Shown here one piece after another: positions 53,079-63,933 of a DNA stretch of 64,000 bases. The notes under the pieces are model-generated. The model was not told the origin of the DNA. It saw nothing but the letters and a program-made list of their open reading frames with translations, and ran no database searches. The position numbers and the translations under genes were made by a program. How positions within the stretch are numbered: position 1 is the first letter of the stretch; each line of letters starts with the position of its first letter. The DNA comes from Gammaproteobacteria bacterium (GTDB lineage: Bacteria > Pseudomonadota > Gammaproteobacteria > Pseudomonadales > Pseudohongiellaceae): the NCBI GenBank assembly GCA_947457195.1, contig CANGUU010000002.1:53047-117046 (forward strand), in the 5' to 3' direction.

Positions 53079-54694
53079 GGGGGCGCCTCTCCCTCCGGTG
53101 GCAGGGCCGTCGGTGCAGCAGCCAGCTTCGCAGCCTTGCGGGCCTGCACCCGCGCGAGGGCCGCCGCGATGACGTCCTGCGGAGAAGGAGTCGACGCAGG
53201 GGTCACTGTGTTGACAGCCTGTGCGCGGGCGGCTGCTTCCGCCTGTTTGCGCTGCAGCAGGGCGGCTCTTTCGTGACGTCGCTGTTCGTCGAGCCGCTGC
53301 TGGTTGGCGACTCGCGCCTGGTGCGCCTCGAAGCGCTCTCGTGCCAGGTCGGCCTGCTGCTGCCGGATGCGCTGTTCCGCAAGGCGGGTCTTGGCCAGCC
53401 GAAACTGCTGTACCAGGGGGATCGCGCTGGGGCAGACATAGGCGCAGGCGCCGCAGTCGATGCAGTCTTCCAGATGGTGGGCGGCGGCCTTGTCGAGTTC
53501 ACCGCTGCGCGAGAACCAGTGCAGTTGCTGGGGCAGCAGTCGCACCGGACAGACGTCGGCGCACAGGCCGCAGCGGATGCAGGGTTGCGGCGGCGGAGGC
53601 CGTGGCAACTCCGCTTCCGTGGTGGCCAGAATGCAATTGCTGGTCTTGGTGAGGGGCACGGTCGCCTGCTGTAGTTCGACCCCCAACAGTGGGCCGCCGG
53701 CCAGCGAGCGGCTGTGCTGCCATTCGTCGAGACCGCAGGCCTGCAGCGCAGTGGCCACCGGGGTGCCGATCAGTACGTCATAGTTGCCGGGATCGCGCAG
53801 GGCAGCGCCGGTCAGCGTCATCACCCGCGAAATCAGCGGTTCGCCGTGCAGCACCGCCCGCGCCACGGCATGCAGCGTGGCTGGGTTGTGACAGAGCACG
53901 CCGTAGTCGATGGCTGGTCGGCCCATCAGGACCTCCTTGCCCGTGAGTACGTGGACAAGCAGGGCTTCGGCGCCATGCGGGTAGCGGGCGGGAAGCACGC
54001 ACAGCTGGAAACGCGCATCGGCCAGGGCTGCCTGCAGGCTGGCGATGGCGGCCGGCTCGTCGTCCTGGATGCCGATGAGACAGCGCGAGGCCCCCGTGAT
54101 CTGCAGCAGCAAGCTGGCGCCTCGCAGGACATCGTCTACCCGCTCCTGCAACAGCGCTGCATCGGCGGTGATGAACGGCTCGCATTCCGTGGCATTGACG
54201 ATGAGGGTCTCCACGCGGCCGATCGCCGCAAGCACTTTGGTGTGCGTCGGAAAACCGGCACCGCCGAGTCCGGTAATTCCTGCGTCACGCAGGCGCTGCA
54301 GCAGTATCTCGCTCCCGCACCGGGCGGGATCGAGTGGTGGCAAGCATCGTGTGGACGCGGTGGAGGGGGCGGTAGCGATGGTCACGCAGGTAAGGCCACC
54401 AGCCTGGTCGTCCGGTAGCGGCTGGGTACCGATGTCCGTCACCACACCCGCCGCCGGCGCGTGGCTACTCACGGCGCGCTCGCCGCGGCCGCGTGCGAGG
54501 CACTGCCCCTGTTCCACGCGATCGCCGACGCTGACCAGCAGTTCCGGCAGCGGCTCGCCTCGCTGTTCCACGGGAACGATCAGTTGTGGCGGCAGTGGCA
54601 GACGGCGGATCGGATGTCGCAGCGACTGCTGCTTGTTGCCGGGTGGAGTGATGCCGCCGTGCATGCGTGCGCGCGGGCTGGTGGGCAGACTCAT
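53075..54694 (-). CDS. rnfC: Rnf complex subunit C, NADH-facing Fe-S protein
   Basis: RnfC is the peripheral subunit with flavin and NADH sites and two [4Fe-4S] clusters. The 539-residue product has the N-terminal barrel-sandwich domain, [22 protein letters not shown], and the two ferredoxin motifs [12 protein letters not shown] and [13 protein letters not shown]. The C-terminal 150 residues are a charged Arg/Gln/Ala-rich helical tail, shorter than in E. coli, which is known to vary. It overlaps rnfB and rnfD by 4 bases. Confidence 0.96.
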   Translation of the reverse strand: MSLPTSPRARMHGGITPPGNKQQSLRHPIRRLPLPPQLIVPVEQRGEPLPELLVSVGDRVEQGQCLARGRGERAVSSHAPAAGVVTDIGTQPLPDDQAGGLTCVTIATAPSTASTRCLPPLDPARCGSEILLQRLRDAGITGLGGAGFPTHTKVLAAIGRVETLIVNATECEPFITADAALLQERVDDVLRGASLLLQITGASRCLIGIQDDEPAAIASLQAALADARFQLCVLPARYPHGAEALLVHVLTGKEVLMGRPAIDYGVLCHNPATLHAVARAVLHGEPLISRVMTLTGAALRDPGNYDVLIGTPVATALQACGLDEWQHSRSLAGGPLLGVELQQATVPLTKTSNCILATTEAELPRPPPPQPCIRCGLCADVCPVRLLPQQLHWFSRSGELDKAAAHHLEDCIDCGACAYVCPSAIPLVQQFRLAKTRLAEQRIRQQQADLARERFEAHQARVANQQRLDEQRRHERAALLQRKQAEAAARAQAVNTVTPASTPSPQDVIAAALARVQARKAAKLAAAPTALPPEGEAPP

Positions 54695-55266
54695 GTGGCC
54701 AGACCCCGGCCACGCTCACTACCGATGAGCGGCGAACCCCGTGCCGGGCTTTCGATGACGGTAACCGGCTGCCACGGGGACGGCACTGGCAACAGGTCTA
54801 TGCAGTCGACCGGACAGGGCTCCACGCAGAGATCGCAGCCGGTGCACTCGGCGCTGATCACTGTATGCATCAGCTTGGCGGCGCCGACGATGGCATCCAC
54901 AGGACAGGCCTGCAGACACTTGGTGCAGCCGATGCACTCGGCCTCACGGATGAAGGCCACCCGTCGCGGACCCTCCGCACCATGTTGCGGGTCGAGTGGT
55001 ACGACGGCGCGGTTGAGCAAGCTGGCCAGCCTCGCGATGGTCTGGCGACCCCCGGGTGGGCACTTGTTGATGGCCGCTCCCTCGGCGATAGCCGCAGCAT
55101 AGGGCTTGCAGCCCGGATGACCGCACTGGCCGCACTGGGTTTGCGGCAGCAAGGTGTCGATCTGCTCCACCAAACCCGGGGTCTGTGGCTCCGCTGGCTG
55201 AGCAGCGCAGGCCAGCAGCGCGCCGGCCAGCAGGGCAAGGCAGAACAGCAGCAGCGGTGACAGCAT
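54691..55266 (-). CDS. rnfB: Rnf complex subunit B, Fe-S protein
   Basis: RnfB passes electrons to soluble ferredoxin on the cytoplasmic side. The 191-residue product (E. coli 192) has an N-terminal membrane helix, the first cluster motif [13 protein letters not shown] and two ferredoxin motifs, [12 protein letters not shown] and [12 protein letters not shown]. The ATG at 55266 was chosen because GAGGAG is 7 bases upstream; a GTG at 55281 lies before it and overlaps rnfA. It begins 11 bases after the rnfA stop and overlaps rnfC by 4. Confidence 0.96.
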   Translation of the reverse strand: MLSPLLLFCLALLAGALLACAAQPAEPQTPGLVEQIDTLLPQTQCGQCGHPGCKPYAAAIAEGAAINKCPPGGRQTIARLASLLNRAVVPLDPQHGAEGPRRVAFIREAECIGCTKCLQACPVDAIVGAAKLMHTVISAECTGCDLCVEPCPVDCIDLLPVPSPWQPVTVIESPARGSPLIGSERGRGLAT

Positions 55267-55277
55267 GGCCTTGCTCC

Positions 55278-55853
55278 TCACCCCAGTCCGGCGAAGCCCA
55301 TGAACGCCAGCGAGGCGAGGCCGGCCGTGATCAAGGTGATGGCCGCACCGCGGAACGGAGTTGGCACGTCGCTGACCGTCAATCGCTCTTGCATTGCGGC
55401 AAACAGGATGAGTACGAGTGAGAAACCGAGGGCGCTGCCGAGACCGATGACGAAGGACTCCAGCGGGTCACGCCCCAGTCGGCCATTCAGCACGGTCACG
55501 CCGAGAATGCCGCAGTTGGCGGTGGCGAGTGGCAGCAGCCATCCGAGTTGCGCATGCTGCAGCGGCCAGCGATGCCGCACCTGGCGTTCGGTGAACCCGA
55601 CGGTCACGGCGATCACCAGGACCTGGCAGGGGGTGCGCAGCGCCATGAGGTCGAGCGGCGCCAGCACCAGGGTTTCCAACAGGGAGCATCCGATGGCCGC
55701 AAGCAACAGCACCATACTGGTGGCCAGCGCCATGGCGACCGCCGTGCCAACCCGACCGCTGGTGCCGAGCAAGGGGTACAGCCCGAGGCATTGGGTCAAC
55801 ACGATGTTGTTGACCAGCATGGCTCCGGTCAGCAAGGCCAGAAGGTCGCGCAT
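55278..55853 (-). CDS. rnfA: Rnf complex subunit A
   Basis: RnfA is the membrane subunit homologous to NqrE. The 191-residue product has six helices and the conserved [18 protein letters not shown] (first iron-binding Cys) and [10 protein letters not shown] (second Cys) half-helix motifs. It is the first rnf gene and follows gloA by 55 bases on the same strand. The operon order A-B-C-D-G-E is the standard one. No clear promoter was found between gloA and rnfA. Confidence 0.95.
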   Translation of the reverse strand: MRDLLALLTGAMLVNNIVLTQCLGLYPLLGTSGRVGTAVAMALATSMVLLLAAIGCSLLETLVLAPLDLMALRTPCQVLVIAVTVGFTERQVRHRWPLQHAQLGWLLPLATANCGILGVTVLNGRLGRDPLESFVIGLGSALGFSLVLILFAAMQERLTVSDVPTPFRGAAITLITAGLASLAFMGFAGLG

Positions 55854-55908
55854 GGTGCCCTCCGCGTTCAGCTGCCGGCGCTGACAACAGGCGCCGGCGC
55901 CTGCCGAA

Positions 55909-56295
55909 TCAGTGCTTGCTTTCGATCAACTCGATCTTGTAGCCGTCGGGATCCTCGACAAAGGCGATGACGCCGCCGCCGAATTTCATGGGACCCGCCG
56001 GCCGCACCACCTTGCCGCCCTTGGCCGCAATGTCCTCGCAGGCCTTGTAGGCATCCGCCACTGCAATGGCGATATGTCCGAACGCGTTGCCGAGGTCGTA
56101 ACGCGGCGTATCCCAGTTGTGGGTCAGTTCGATCACCGTGTTGTTTTCCTCGCTGCCATAGCCGACGAAGGCCAGCGTGAAGCGACCGTCCGGAAAGTCC
56201 TTCTTTCGCAGCAATTGCATGCCGAAAATGTTGGTGTAGAAGTCCAGTGACTTGTCGAGGTCACCGACGCGGATCATCGTGTGCAGCAGGCGCAT
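55909..56295 (-). CDS. gloA: Lactoylglutathione lyase (glyoxalase I)
   Basis: GloA joins methylglyoxal and glutathione to S-lactoylglutathione. The 128-residue product matches the bacterial nickel-type enzyme: [36 protein letters not shown] and [14 protein letters not shown] hold the metal ligands (His5, Glu, His, Glu). It starts 97 bases from the divergent cyclophilin gene. It is upstream of rnfA on the same strand and may be in its transcript. Together with frmA/fghA it marks glutathione as the cell's aldehyde-scavenging thiol. Confidence 0.97.
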   Translation of the reverse strand: MRLLHTMIRVGDLDKSLDFYTNIFGMQLLRKKDFPDGRFTLAFVGYGSEENNTVIELTHNWDTPRYDLGNAFGHIAIAVADAYKACEDIAAKGGKVVRPAGPMKFGGGVIAFVEDPDGYKIELIESKH

Positions 56296-56391
56296 GGTTG
56301 GAACTCTCCCGAGCGTGTTGTTTCCGATGCCATTAAACTACAGCCGTGCGGGCGGGAGTAGCGCCTGCTGCCACGCTCGAGGAGTTCGTTG

Positions 56392-57360
56392 ATGAAGTTG
56401 CCTGTTTTTGCCGTCTTGTTCTTGCTGCAATGCTTGCTGGCCGTGCCGGCCAGCGCGCAGAAGTATGTCTGCATGGAGTCCAACAAGGGCGACTGGTGCC
56501 TGGAGTTGCTGCGGGACGTTGCACCGCGCACCGTCGACAATTTCCTGCGCTACGTGAACGCCGGGGACTACAACACCATGTTCTTCCACCGCAGCGTCCC
56601 CGGCTTCGTCCTGCAGGGGGGTGGCTACCGGATCGCCGCCAGTGGTGCAGCCTCGGTGGTCCCCAACTACGGCACGATTCCCAACGAGTACCGGCGTTCC
56701 AACCTGCGCGGCACCGTCGCCATGGCAAAGACCGGCGGCGATCCCAATAGCGCCAGTAACCAATGGTTCGTCAATCTGGCCAACAACTCGGCCAACCTCG
56801 ACAACCAGAACGGCGGCTTCACCGTTTTTGCCGAGGTGGTGCTTGGTCTCGATGTCATCGATCGCATCGCCGGCTTCCGCGTGGGCAACCTCACCGGCAT
56901 TTTCGGCTCGGGTTTTGCCGAAGTCCCCGTCGACATTCCGGCGTCGGCTACCACGGTCGACGTCGGTGACTTCGTGATCGTGAACCGTGCCTATGGAACC
57001 AATACCTTGCCGGGGCAGCCAGCCAGTCGCTTCCACTGTTCGGCCGCTGTGGCCAATGAAGCCCTCACCGAACTGTGTGGCAGCGAGGTGAGCTTCCCCC
57101 TGCAGATCGTCAATGGCGGCCGTTACGAGGCAACGCTGGTGCTGACTGCCCAGCAGCCGGCGCTGACCTTCACGCTGAAGCCCGGCTCGCTCAAGCCCTT
57201 GCAGGATGTTCCGGCCGTACTCGCCAGTTTCGATGAAGCCACTGCCGAGTTGCTGATTCCCTCGGTGCGCGTGGGTACGCTCCGCTACACCAGCGTCCGG
57301 TTGAAACTCACCAATGTGTCCGCCCAACAGTTCACCCTGCAGGGATTTGCGGGGCCCTGA
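56392..57360 (+). CDS. Exported cyclophilin-type peptidyl-prolyl isomerase with C-terminal extension
   Basis: The 322-residue product has a signal peptide (FAVLFLLQCLLAVPASA) and a cyclophilin domain (about 24-200): GDWCLELLRDVAPRTVDNFL, MFFHRSVPGFVLQGGG with the catalytic Arg, GTVAMAKTGGDPNSASNQWF and GGFTVFAEVVLG. The last 120 residues match nothing I know. It would fold proteins in the periplasm. GAGGAG precedes the ATG at 56392. The gene overlaps the phosphopantetheinyl transferase start by one base (TGATG), so the two are coupled, an odd pairing. Confidence 0.9.
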   Translation: MKLPVFAVLFLLQCLLAVPASAQKYVCMESNKGDWCLELLRDVAPRTVDNFLRYVNAGDYNTMFFHRSVPGFVLQGGGYRIAASGAASVVPNYGTIPNEYRRSNLRGTVAMAKTGGDPNSASNQWFVNLANNSANLDNQNGGFTVFAEVVLGLDVIDRIAGFRVGNLTGIFGSGFAEVPVDIPASATTVDVGDFVIVNRAYGTNTLPGQPASRFHCSAAVANEALTELCGSEVSFPLQIVNGGRYEATLVLTAQQPALTFTLKPGSLKPLQDVPAVLASFDEATAELLIPSVRVGTLRYTSVRLKLTNVSAQQFTLQGFAGP

Positions 57361-58103
57361 TGACCGACCGGCCTGCTGCCACCTTCGTCCTGCCGGCCTC
57401 CGGTCGTGCGCAGGTGTATGTGCTGGCGGAGGCTGCTGCCGTGCCTTCCGGCTTCGCTCTGCGGGCGGCGGGCTGGCTGAGTCAGGAGGAGCAGTTGCGC
57501 TGGCAGCGCCTGCTGCAGCCGGCCGATCGCCGCCGCTTTCTGCTGTCACGCCTGTTGCTGCGTGGCGTTTTGTCGCAGTTGACCGGCGTGGAGGCCGCAG
57601 AATTGCAGTTCGAGCGCAGTGCCAGTGGCAAGCCCTGGCTGGCCGCGCCGCGGCCTGAACCGACCCTGGAGTTCAACCTCAGCCACACAACGGGCTTGCT
57701 GGCCCTGGCCGTCAGTCAGGCGTCGGCCATCGGCGTGGACGTTGAATCCGAGGACCGCGCCGTCGCCGTGCTGGCCCTCGCCGAGCGCTACTTCACGGCA
57801 GCGGAAGCGGCCGGGCTGCGTGCCCTGGGTGGCGAGGCGCGCCGCACACAGTTTTTCCGTCTGTGGACCCTGAAGGAGGCCTACCTGAAGGCCTGCGGCA
57901 ATGGCTTGAGCCAGGGACTGGATGCCTGCGAATTCGCCTTCACGGCAGACGGAGAACCTCGCCTGCAGCGCGCATTGGACGATCCCCAGCGCTGGAGTTG
58001 CCATGTGCGCACGCTCGGCAAGCTGCAGCTGGCCGTCGCCGTGGCGCAGCCAGCCACGGCACTCGACCTGCTGGAGGTCGAGCCGGGCGACTTTTTCCGG
58101 TAG
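57360..58103 (+). CDS. Sfp-type 4'-phosphopantetheinyl transferase
   Basis: This enzyme attaches phosphopantetheine to carrier proteins. The 247-residue product is of the Sfp/AcpT pseudo-dimer size with FNLSHT, GVDVESEDR (magnesium ligands) and RLWTLKEAYLKACG. The target carrier protein is not in the window; no polyketide or peptide synthetase is near. It starts on the last base of the cyclophilin stop and ends 17 bases before the convergent metG. Confidence 0.94.
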   Translation: MTDRPAATFVLPASGRAQVYVLAEAAAVPSGFALRAAGWLSQEEQLRWQRLLQPADRRRFLLSRLLLRGVLSQLTGVEAAELQFERSASGKPWLAAPRPEPTLEFNLSHTTGLLALAVSQASAIGVDVESEDRAVAVLALAERYFTAAEAAGLRALGGEARRTQFFRLWTLKEAYLKACGNGLSQGLDACEFAFTADGEPRLQRALDDPQRWSCHVRTLGKLQLAVAVAQPATALDLLEVEPGDFFR

Positions 58104-58120
58104 CTGTCGAATACCGTCGC

Positions 58121-60163
58121 TCAGGTTACCCGGGAGCCCGGCAGGGCACCGTCGTGGGGGGCAATCAGAAAGATATCCTTGCCACTGCCGGCGGCCAGGA
58201 TCATGCCCTCCGACCAGCCGAACTTCATCTTGCGTGCCTTGAGGTTGGCAACCAGCACCACATACTTGCCGACCAGGGACTCGGGCTGATACGCGGATTT
58301 GATGCCCGAAAACACGTTGCGCTGCACACTCGCCCCGTCGGCCCCGGGTCCGAGATCGAGCGTGAGCTGCAGCAGCTTGTCGGCACCCTCCACCTGGCGG
58401 GCATCCAGCACCCGCGCCACCCGCAAGTCCACCTTGGCAAAGTCCGGAAATTCGATTTCGGCAGCAATCGGTTCCCGCGTCAGCGGGGAGTCTACGGCGC
58501 GCTCGGTGGGCGTGGTGGTCAGGCTGTCCTTGCTGTCTTCGATCATGGCCGCCACGGCTGACGGGTCGACTCGCGTCATGAGGGGCGTGAAGGTGCCGAT
58601 GCGATGCTGCAGCAGCACGCTGTCGGCATCGGCGAAGCTGAGCGGCGCCACCTGCAGGAACTGCTCGACCTGCCGGGCCATCCCGGGAAGCACCGGTTTG
58701 AGATAGATCATCAGCAGGCGGAACAGATTGAGACCGACGCTGCAGATTGCCTGCACCTCGGGTGATTGCGGTGCCGTCTTGGCCAGTACCCACGGCTGCC
58801 GTTCGGCGATCCACGCATTGGCACGATCGGCGAGTGCCATGATGGTACGCACGGCCTTGCTGAACTCACGCTGGTCGTAGTAGCCGGCGATTTCCTCGGC
58901 AGCCGCGCGGAATTCCGCGGTGAGCACAGGCTCGCTGTCAACCACCGACAACAGGCCGTCGAAGCCCTTGCTGATGAACCCGGCGCAGCGGCTGGCAATA
59001 TTCACCACCTTGCCCACCAGGTCGGAGTTCACGCGCAGGGCGAAGTCCTCGAGGTTGAGGTCGAGGTCATCCGGGTTTGGCCCGAGCTTGGCGGCGAAGT
59101 AGTAGCGCAGATACTCCGGATTGAGGTGGCGGAAATAGGTGTCTGCCGTAATGAACGTCCCGCGCGACTTCGACATCTTCTGGCCGTTGACGGTCAGGAA
59201 ACCGTTGACACTGAGCGCAGTCGGTAGCCGGAAACCGGCTGTCTGCAGCATGGCCGGCCAGAACAGCGCATGGAAGTTCACGATGTCCTTGCCGATGAAA
59301 TGCCAGAGCTCGGTCGCGCTGCCGTCGCGCCAGAACGCGTCGAAAGACAACCCGCGTTCGTCGCAGAGTTTTCTGAAGCTGGCCATGTAGCCGATCGGGG
59401 CGTCCAGCCACACGTAGAAATACTTGCCGGGGGCTCCCGGAATTTCGAAGCCGAAGTAAGGCGCATCACGGCTGATATCCCACTCCTGCAGGCCGCCGTC
59501 TATCCACTCGGCCAGCTTGTTGGCCACCGCAGGCACCAGAACGCCGCTACGCGTCCAGCTGCGCAGGAAGTCCGCAAATTCCGGCAGCTTGAAGAAATAG
59601 TGCTCGGAGGACTTCAGGACCGGCGTGGCCCCGGAAATGGTCGAGCGCGGATCGAGCAGGTCCGTCGCCGCATAGGTCGAGGCGCAGACTTCACAGTTGT
59701 CGCCGTATTGATCTGGGGCCTTGCACCTCGGGCAAGTGCCCTTGATGAAGCGGTCGGCAAGGAACAGCCCTTTTTCCGGGTCGTACAGCTGGGTGATGCT
59801 CCGAGTGGCGATCCTGTCGTGCTGCTGCAGTTGCTGGTAGAGCGCTGCTGCCAGCTCGCGATTTTCGACGGAATGCGTGGAGTGATAGATGTCGAAGTCG
59901 ACCGCAAAGCGCTGGAAGTCACGGTGGTGCTGCTGGCGGATGCCTTCGATCCAGTCCTCGGGCGCCACCGCCGCCTTCTCGGCGCTGAGCATGATGCTGG
60001 TGCCGTGGGCATCGTCGGCGCAGACATAGTGCACCGTGTGCCCCCGCATACGCTGGAAGCGCACCCAGACATCCGCCTGGATGTAGCCGAGCAGGTGCCC
60101 GAGATGAATGGGACCGTTGGCATAGGGCAGGGCGTTGGTGACAAGGATCTGACGGTTCTGCAT
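58121..60163 (-). CDS. metG: Methionyl-tRNA synthetase
   Basis: MetG charges tRNA-Met. The 680-residue product has [17 protein letters not shown] (the HIGH motif as HLGH), the zinc-finger cysteines in [17 protein letters not shown], the KMSKS loop in [12 protein letters not shown], and a C-terminal tRNA-binding OB domain ([19 protein letters not shown]). It is the long, dimeric type. It is a single gene, divergent from nothing close; the upstream methyltransferase gene is on the same strand, 111 bases away. The stop is 17 bases from the convergent phosphopantetheinyl transferase. Confidence 0.98.
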   Translation of the reverse strand: MQNRQILVTNALPYANGPIHLGHLLGYIQADVWVRFQRMRGHTVHYVCADDAHGTSIMLSAEKAAVAPEDWIEGIRQQHHRDFQRFAVDFDIYHSTHSVENRELAAALYQQLQQHDRIATRSITQLYDPEKGLFLADRFIKGTCPRCKAPDQYGDNCEVCASTYAATDLLDPRSTISGATPVLKSSEHYFFKLPEFADFLRSWTRSGVLVPAVANKLAEWIDGGLQEWDISRDAPYFGFEIPGAPGKYFYVWLDAPIGYMASFRKLCDERGLSFDAFWRDGSATELWHFIGKDIVNFHALFWPAMLQTAGFRLPTALSVNGFLTVNGQKMSKSRGTFITADTYFRHLNPEYLRYYFAAKLGPNPDDLDLNLEDFALRVNSDLVGKVVNIASRCAGFISKGFDGLLSVVDSEPVLTAEFRAAAEEIAGYYDQREFSKAVRTIMALADRANAWIAERQPWVLAKTAPQSPEVQAICSVGLNLFRLLMIYLKPVLPGMARQVEQFLQVAPLSFADADSVLLQHRIGTFTPLMTRVDPSAVAAMIEDSKDSLTTTPTERAVDSPLTREPIAAEIEFPDFAKVDLRVARVLDARQVEGADKLLQLTLDLGPGADGASVQRNVFSGIKSAYQPESLVGKYVVLVANLKARKMKFGWSEGMILAAGSGKDIFLIAPHDGALPGSRVT

Positions 60164-60274
60164 CTCGGATCGGCTGGCAGTGACGGATGGCTGCCATTGT
60201 AGCTCACCGCGTCCTGCCGCCGCGCCGGCCGTGGCGGCAGGTTGCCCAGCGATCCAGCGGCAACCGGGCTCGGA

Positions 60275-61471
60275 TCAGTCGTGGTAGCGGGAGACCACGA
60301 ACGCCTCGTCGTTGAAGTGCAGGCCGCCGTACTTTTGCAGGACCTTGGTGGTGGCCGTGAGATAGCTGCCGTCGCGGATCACGGCTTCGAGACGCTGGTC
60401 CTCGATCTGGTTCACGTACACGGACGCGTTCCAGGCCGCAAACAGCGTGGAGGTGCCAATGCTGGCCCCGCCGATCTCGGAAGGCAGTGTATGCATCCGA
60501 TAACTGAAGATGGCTTTTTCGTCGGACTCTTCGCGGAACTTGAAGTGACGCATCTCGCGGCCCAGCACATTGCGCACCTCGGTGAGGATGGCATGGCGAT
60601 CGACCGGAAACGGATTTTCGTCGGGCCAGAACTCGCGGATGACTTCTTCCGCCGGGTCGCGCCCACAGCTCTGGATCACCAGCATGCGGCCACCGGGCGC
60701 CAGCGCGCGGGCCAGGGGTGCCACGATTTTTTCAGCCTTGAAGCGCGCGGAGGTGCGCGCACGCCAGGGCTGTGAGGCGAGGATGAAGTCGAAATACCAG
60801 CTCTGCAGCCCCGGCTTCGGAATCACGGCGTCCAGCAGGATGTGATGGTCCTGACGGTAGATGACCACTACCGATGGACGCTTGAACAAGGGGTTACCGG
60901 TAGTTTTGCTGGTCTGCGTTTCCCAGCCGTGGGCAAACAGCGGGTGCAGGCTCTCCAGCTGTTGTTTGTAGCCGTAGGACATCGTGCCCTCCAGCCGGAT
61001 CTCCTGCCAGTTCATGGCATTGGCGGACGCCACGTTGGAGGGCATCAGACGGCAGTCGGCATAGTTGAGGTTGGTCAACACCAGAACGGTAGCAGGATGC
61101 TCGCAGAAGCGGTCCACCATCTTGTCGAGGCCGATGCGCACATCTTCCATGCTGATTTCCTTCGCAACCACCACCACCGGTACGGTGGGGAAGCGGTGGT
61201 GCAGGTCACGCAGGCAGTCCGACAGCACGGTGGCATCGCCCATGCCGGCGTCGTAGAGGCGCAGCGCCGGTGGCATGGGACGCAGATACTGGAACTCACG
61301 GCCGGCTCGCTTGGCAATTGCCGACTTCTCATTGGTGGTGTTGATGAAGGACAGGTAGTTCTGGCGGTTGTCGTAAAAACGGAACTCGGTCTTCTGTGAG
61401 GCTTTTTCCTGCACCGGTGCAGTGACGGCCGCTTTTTTGCGGCTCATCGGTTTTTCGGTGGTCTTGGCCAT
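60275..61471 (-). CDS. Predicted class I SAM-dependent methyltransferase
   Basis: I recognise the fold but not the family. The 398-residue product starts with a basic, Lys-rich tail (about 1-30), then a SAM-binding motif I LYDAGMGDATVLSDCL, a later hydrophobic core block YDFILASQPWRAR, and a second motif APGGRMLVIQSCGRDPAEE. The C-terminal third may bind the substrate. The target could be RNA, protein or a small molecule. AAGGGGA precedes the ATG. It lies 111 bases upstream of metG on the same strand and might share its transcript, which would hint at translation, but this is weak. Confidence 0.65.
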   Translation of the reverse strand: MAKTTEKPMSRKKAAVTAPVQEKASQKTEFRFYDNRQNYLSFINTTNEKSAIAKRAGREFQYLRPMPPALRLYDAGMGDATVLSDCLRDLHHRFPTVPVVVVAKEISMEDVRIGLDKMVDRFCEHPATVLVLTNLNYADCRLMPSNVASANAMNWQEIRLEGTMSYGYKQQLESLHPLFAHGWETQTSKTTGNPLFKRPSVVVIYRQDHHILLDAVIPKPGLQSWYFDFILASQPWRARTSARFKAEKIVAPLARALAPGGRMLVIQSCGRDPAEEVIREFWPDENPFPVDRHAILTEVRNVLGREMRHFKFREESDEKAIFSYRMHTLPSEIGGASIGTSTLFAAWNASVYVNQIEDQRLEAVIRDGSYLTATTKVLQKYGGLHFNDEAFVVSRYHD

Positions 61472-61717
61472 GCTTGTCCCCTTGCCTGCGTTGCTGTTGT
61501 TTTAGTGTGGGCAGCGTGCCGGACTGGCACTCCGGCCGGATGGTAAGAGGCGGCGGCTGCAAGGGTCAATTGCCCTGCAGCGGGCCCGCGGCAGGGCAGC
61601 AGCGACTGGCTGCTGCCCGCAAATTCATGACGGATCTGCAGGTCGCTACTATTATGGCAGCTGCGGGTCTGGCCGTTCCGCACCGTTACTTCCACAGGAT
61701 TTCAAGGGAGCAGCACC

Positions 61718-62131
61718 ATGAAGAGAGCAGTACAGGGATTTACGCTTATCGAACTCATGATCGTCATCGCCATCATCGGCATCCTCGCCTCGGTCGCCCT
61801 GCCGGCCTACAACGATTACATCGTGCGGGCACGCGTTTCGGAGCTGTTGCTCTCCGCGGGATCGGCACGCAACGTGATCGGGGAGTATATGACCGTCAAC
61901 GCGTCCATACCGGGTGCCACCCAGGTGATCGTGCCGGACGTCGACAGCGGAATGGTGAGCAGTCTGGCCTGGGACGGCAGCAGCCTGCGTGTGGTGGGGA
62001 ATGCCGAAAATCTGGGCGCAGAAACGCCGGTCATCGTAGTGCTGACACCGGCACTCACCGATGCCGGCGGCGTCAGCTGGACCTGCAGTCCGGAGTCGGG
62101 TGCGCAGTATTTGCCGGCGAGTTGCCAGTAG
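61718..62131 (+). CDS. Type IV major pilin-like protein
   Basis: The 137-residue product has a short prepilin leader MKRAVQG cut before FTLIELMIVIAIIGILAS, with Glu5 of the mature protein in place. The C-terminal disulfide loop (C-SPESGAQYLPAS-C, 12 residues between the cysteines) is pilin-like. It could be the structural subunit of type IVa pili or a pseudopilin. No pil assembly gene is in the window. AAGGGAG precedes the ATG. It is alone between the methyltransferase and fhs, divergent from the former. Confidence 0.9.
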   Translation: MKRAVQGFTLIELMIVIAIIGILASVALPAYNDYIVRARVSELLLSAGSARNVIGEYMTVNASIPGATQVIVPDVDSGMVSSLAWDGSSLRVVGNAENLGAETPVIVVLTPALTDAGGVSWTCSPESGAQYLPASCQ

Positions 62132-62220
62132 CAGCGCTACGCATTGGCGGAACGCCCGGCTGGCCCGGAGGCGAACCAGCCCGGTTCAGGTCCGGGTGAG
62201 GTTGCCTCAGGTGCCGCTGG

Positions 62221-63891
62221 TCAGAACAGACCGTCGATCTGGCCCTTGTCGGTGACGTAGATCTTCTCGGCCGACGGGACCTTCGGCAGGCCGGGCATGA
62301 TCATGATGTCGCCGCACACGGCCACGATGAACTCGGCACCGGCCGACAGCCGCAGCTCGCGGATGTTCACCACATGATTGACCGGGGCTCCCATGCGGGT
62401 CGGGTCGGTCGAGAAAGACGACTGGGTCTTGGCCATGCAGATCGGGAAGTTGCCGTAGCGCTGCTGGAATTCCTCGAACTGCTTGCGCACGGTGGCGTCG
62501 GCGGTCACTTCGGAGGCGCGGTAGATTTCCTTCGCGATGGTGCTGACCTTGTCCCACAGCGAAGCCTCGTCCTTGTACAGGAACTGGAAGTTGCTGGGCT
62601 GCTCGCACATGCGGACCACCTCTTTCGCCAGCTCTTCCGTACCCTTGCCGCCTTCGGCCCAATGCGTGCACAGCATGACCTTGGCACCGGCTCCGGCGCA
62701 GAGCTCGGACAGCAGGGCATGCTCGGCTGGCGTGTCGTGGACGAACTTGTTGATGGCCACGATGGCAGGTACGCCGAACTTTCCGACGTTCTGCAGATGG
62801 CGCTCGAGGTTGGCAAAGCCCTTGCGCAGGGCGTCGAGATTTTCCCCTTTCAGCTGATCTTTCGGCACACCGCCGTGCATTTTGAGGGCACGGACGGTGG
62901 CCACGATCACGACCGCCGAGGGGGCCAGACCCGTCTTGCGGCACTTGATGTCCATGAACTTCTCGGCACCGAGGTCGGCTCCGAAGCCGGCTTCGGTCAC
63001 CACGTAGTCCGCGAGCTTCAAGGCCGTCGTAGTCGCCATCACCGAGTTGCAGCCGTGGGCGATGTTGGCGAAAGGACCGCCGTGGATGAAGGCAGGCGTG
63101 CCTTCCAGCGTTTGCACCAGGTTGGGGAGGATGGCGTCCTTCAGCAGGGCCGTCATGGCGCCATCGGCGTTGATTTCCTTCGCCGTGACCGGCCGACGGT
63201 CCCGCGTCTGGCCGATGACGATGTTGGCCAGACGGCGCTGCAGGTCCTTGAGGTCCGTGGCAAGACAGAAGATCGCCATGACTTCGGAGGCGACGGTGAT
63301 GTCGAAGCCGGTCTGGCGCGGAAAGCCGTTGCCCGGACCACCCAGACCAATGGCGATGTCGCGCAGGCTGCGGTCGTTCATGTCCATCACGCGGCGCCAG
63401 CTGATGCGACGGCTGTCGAGGTTCAGCGAGTTTTCCCAGTAGATGTGGTTGTCGATCATGGCCGACAGCAGGTTGTGGGCAGAACCGATGGCGTGGAAGT
63501 CGCCGGTGAAATGCAGGTTGATGTCCTCCATCGGAATCACCTGCGAATAACCACCGCCGGCAGCGCCGCCCTTGACGCCGAAGCAGGGACCCAGGCTGGG
63601 CTCGCGCAGGCAGATGGCCGCCTTCTTGCCGATGCGGCTCAGGCCATCGCCAAGACCCACGGTGGTAGTGGTCTTGCCCTCGCCAGCCGGGGTCGGGGAA
63701 ATCGCCGTCACCAGGATCAGCTTGCCGTTCGGCCGGCCCTGCTGGTCCTTGATGAAGCCATAGTCGACCTTGGCCTTGGTGTGTCCGTAGGGCAGCAGCG
63801 CGCTCTGGGGAATACCGAGCTTGGCACCGATGTCCGCGATGGGCTGGGGTTTGGCGGCCTGGGCAATTTCAATGTCCGACAAATGCGTCAT
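62221..63891 (-). CDS. fhs: Formate-tetrahydrofolate ligase
   Basis: Fhs makes 10-formyl-tetrahydrofolate from formate, ATP and tetrahydrofolate, feeding C1 units from formate into purines and other paths. The 556-residue product has the P-loop [36 protein letters not shown], and the active-site regions [16 protein letters not shown] and [11 protein letters not shown]. The length is right for the family. GAGGAA is 7 bases before the ATG. Formate could come from FghA (17.4 kb). The start is 109 bases from the right edge of the window. Confidence 0.97.
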   Translation of the reverse strand: MTHLSDIEIAQAAKPQPIADIGAKLGIPQSALLPYGHTKAKVDYGFIKDQQGRPNGKLILVTAISPTPAGEGKTTTTVGLGDGLSRIGKKAAICLREPSLGPCFGVKGGAAGGGYSQVIPMEDINLHFTGDFHAIGSAHNLLSAMIDNHIYWENSLNLDSRRISWRRVMDMNDRSLRDIAIGLGGPGNGFPRQTGFDITVASEVMAIFCLATDLKDLQRRLANIVIGQTRDRRPVTAKEINADGAMTALLKDAILPNLVQTLEGTPAFIHGGPFANIAHGCNSVMATTTALKLADYVVTEAGFGADLGAEKFMDIKCRKTGLAPSAVVIVATVRALKMHGGVPKDQLKGENLDALRKGFANLERHLQNVGKFGVPAIVAINKFVHDTPAEHALLSELCAGAGAKVMLCTHWAEGGKGTEELAKEVVRMCEQPSNFQFLYKDEASLWDKVSTIAKEIYRASEVTADATVRKQFEEFQQRYGNFPICMAKTQSSFSTDPTRMGAPVNHVVNIRELRLSAGAEFIVAVCGDIMIMPGLPKVPSAEKIYVTDKGQIDGLF

Positions 63892-63933
63892 GGCAAGTTC
63901 CTCGAAGATTCTGTTGTTGGGCGCCAGCCGGCA

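Noticed and set aside
61500..61717. A sigma-54 promoter for the pilin gene
   Set aside because: TGGCAC occurs near 61525, but the TTGC part is not at the required distance; an ordinary promoter around TACTAT (61647) is equally weak.
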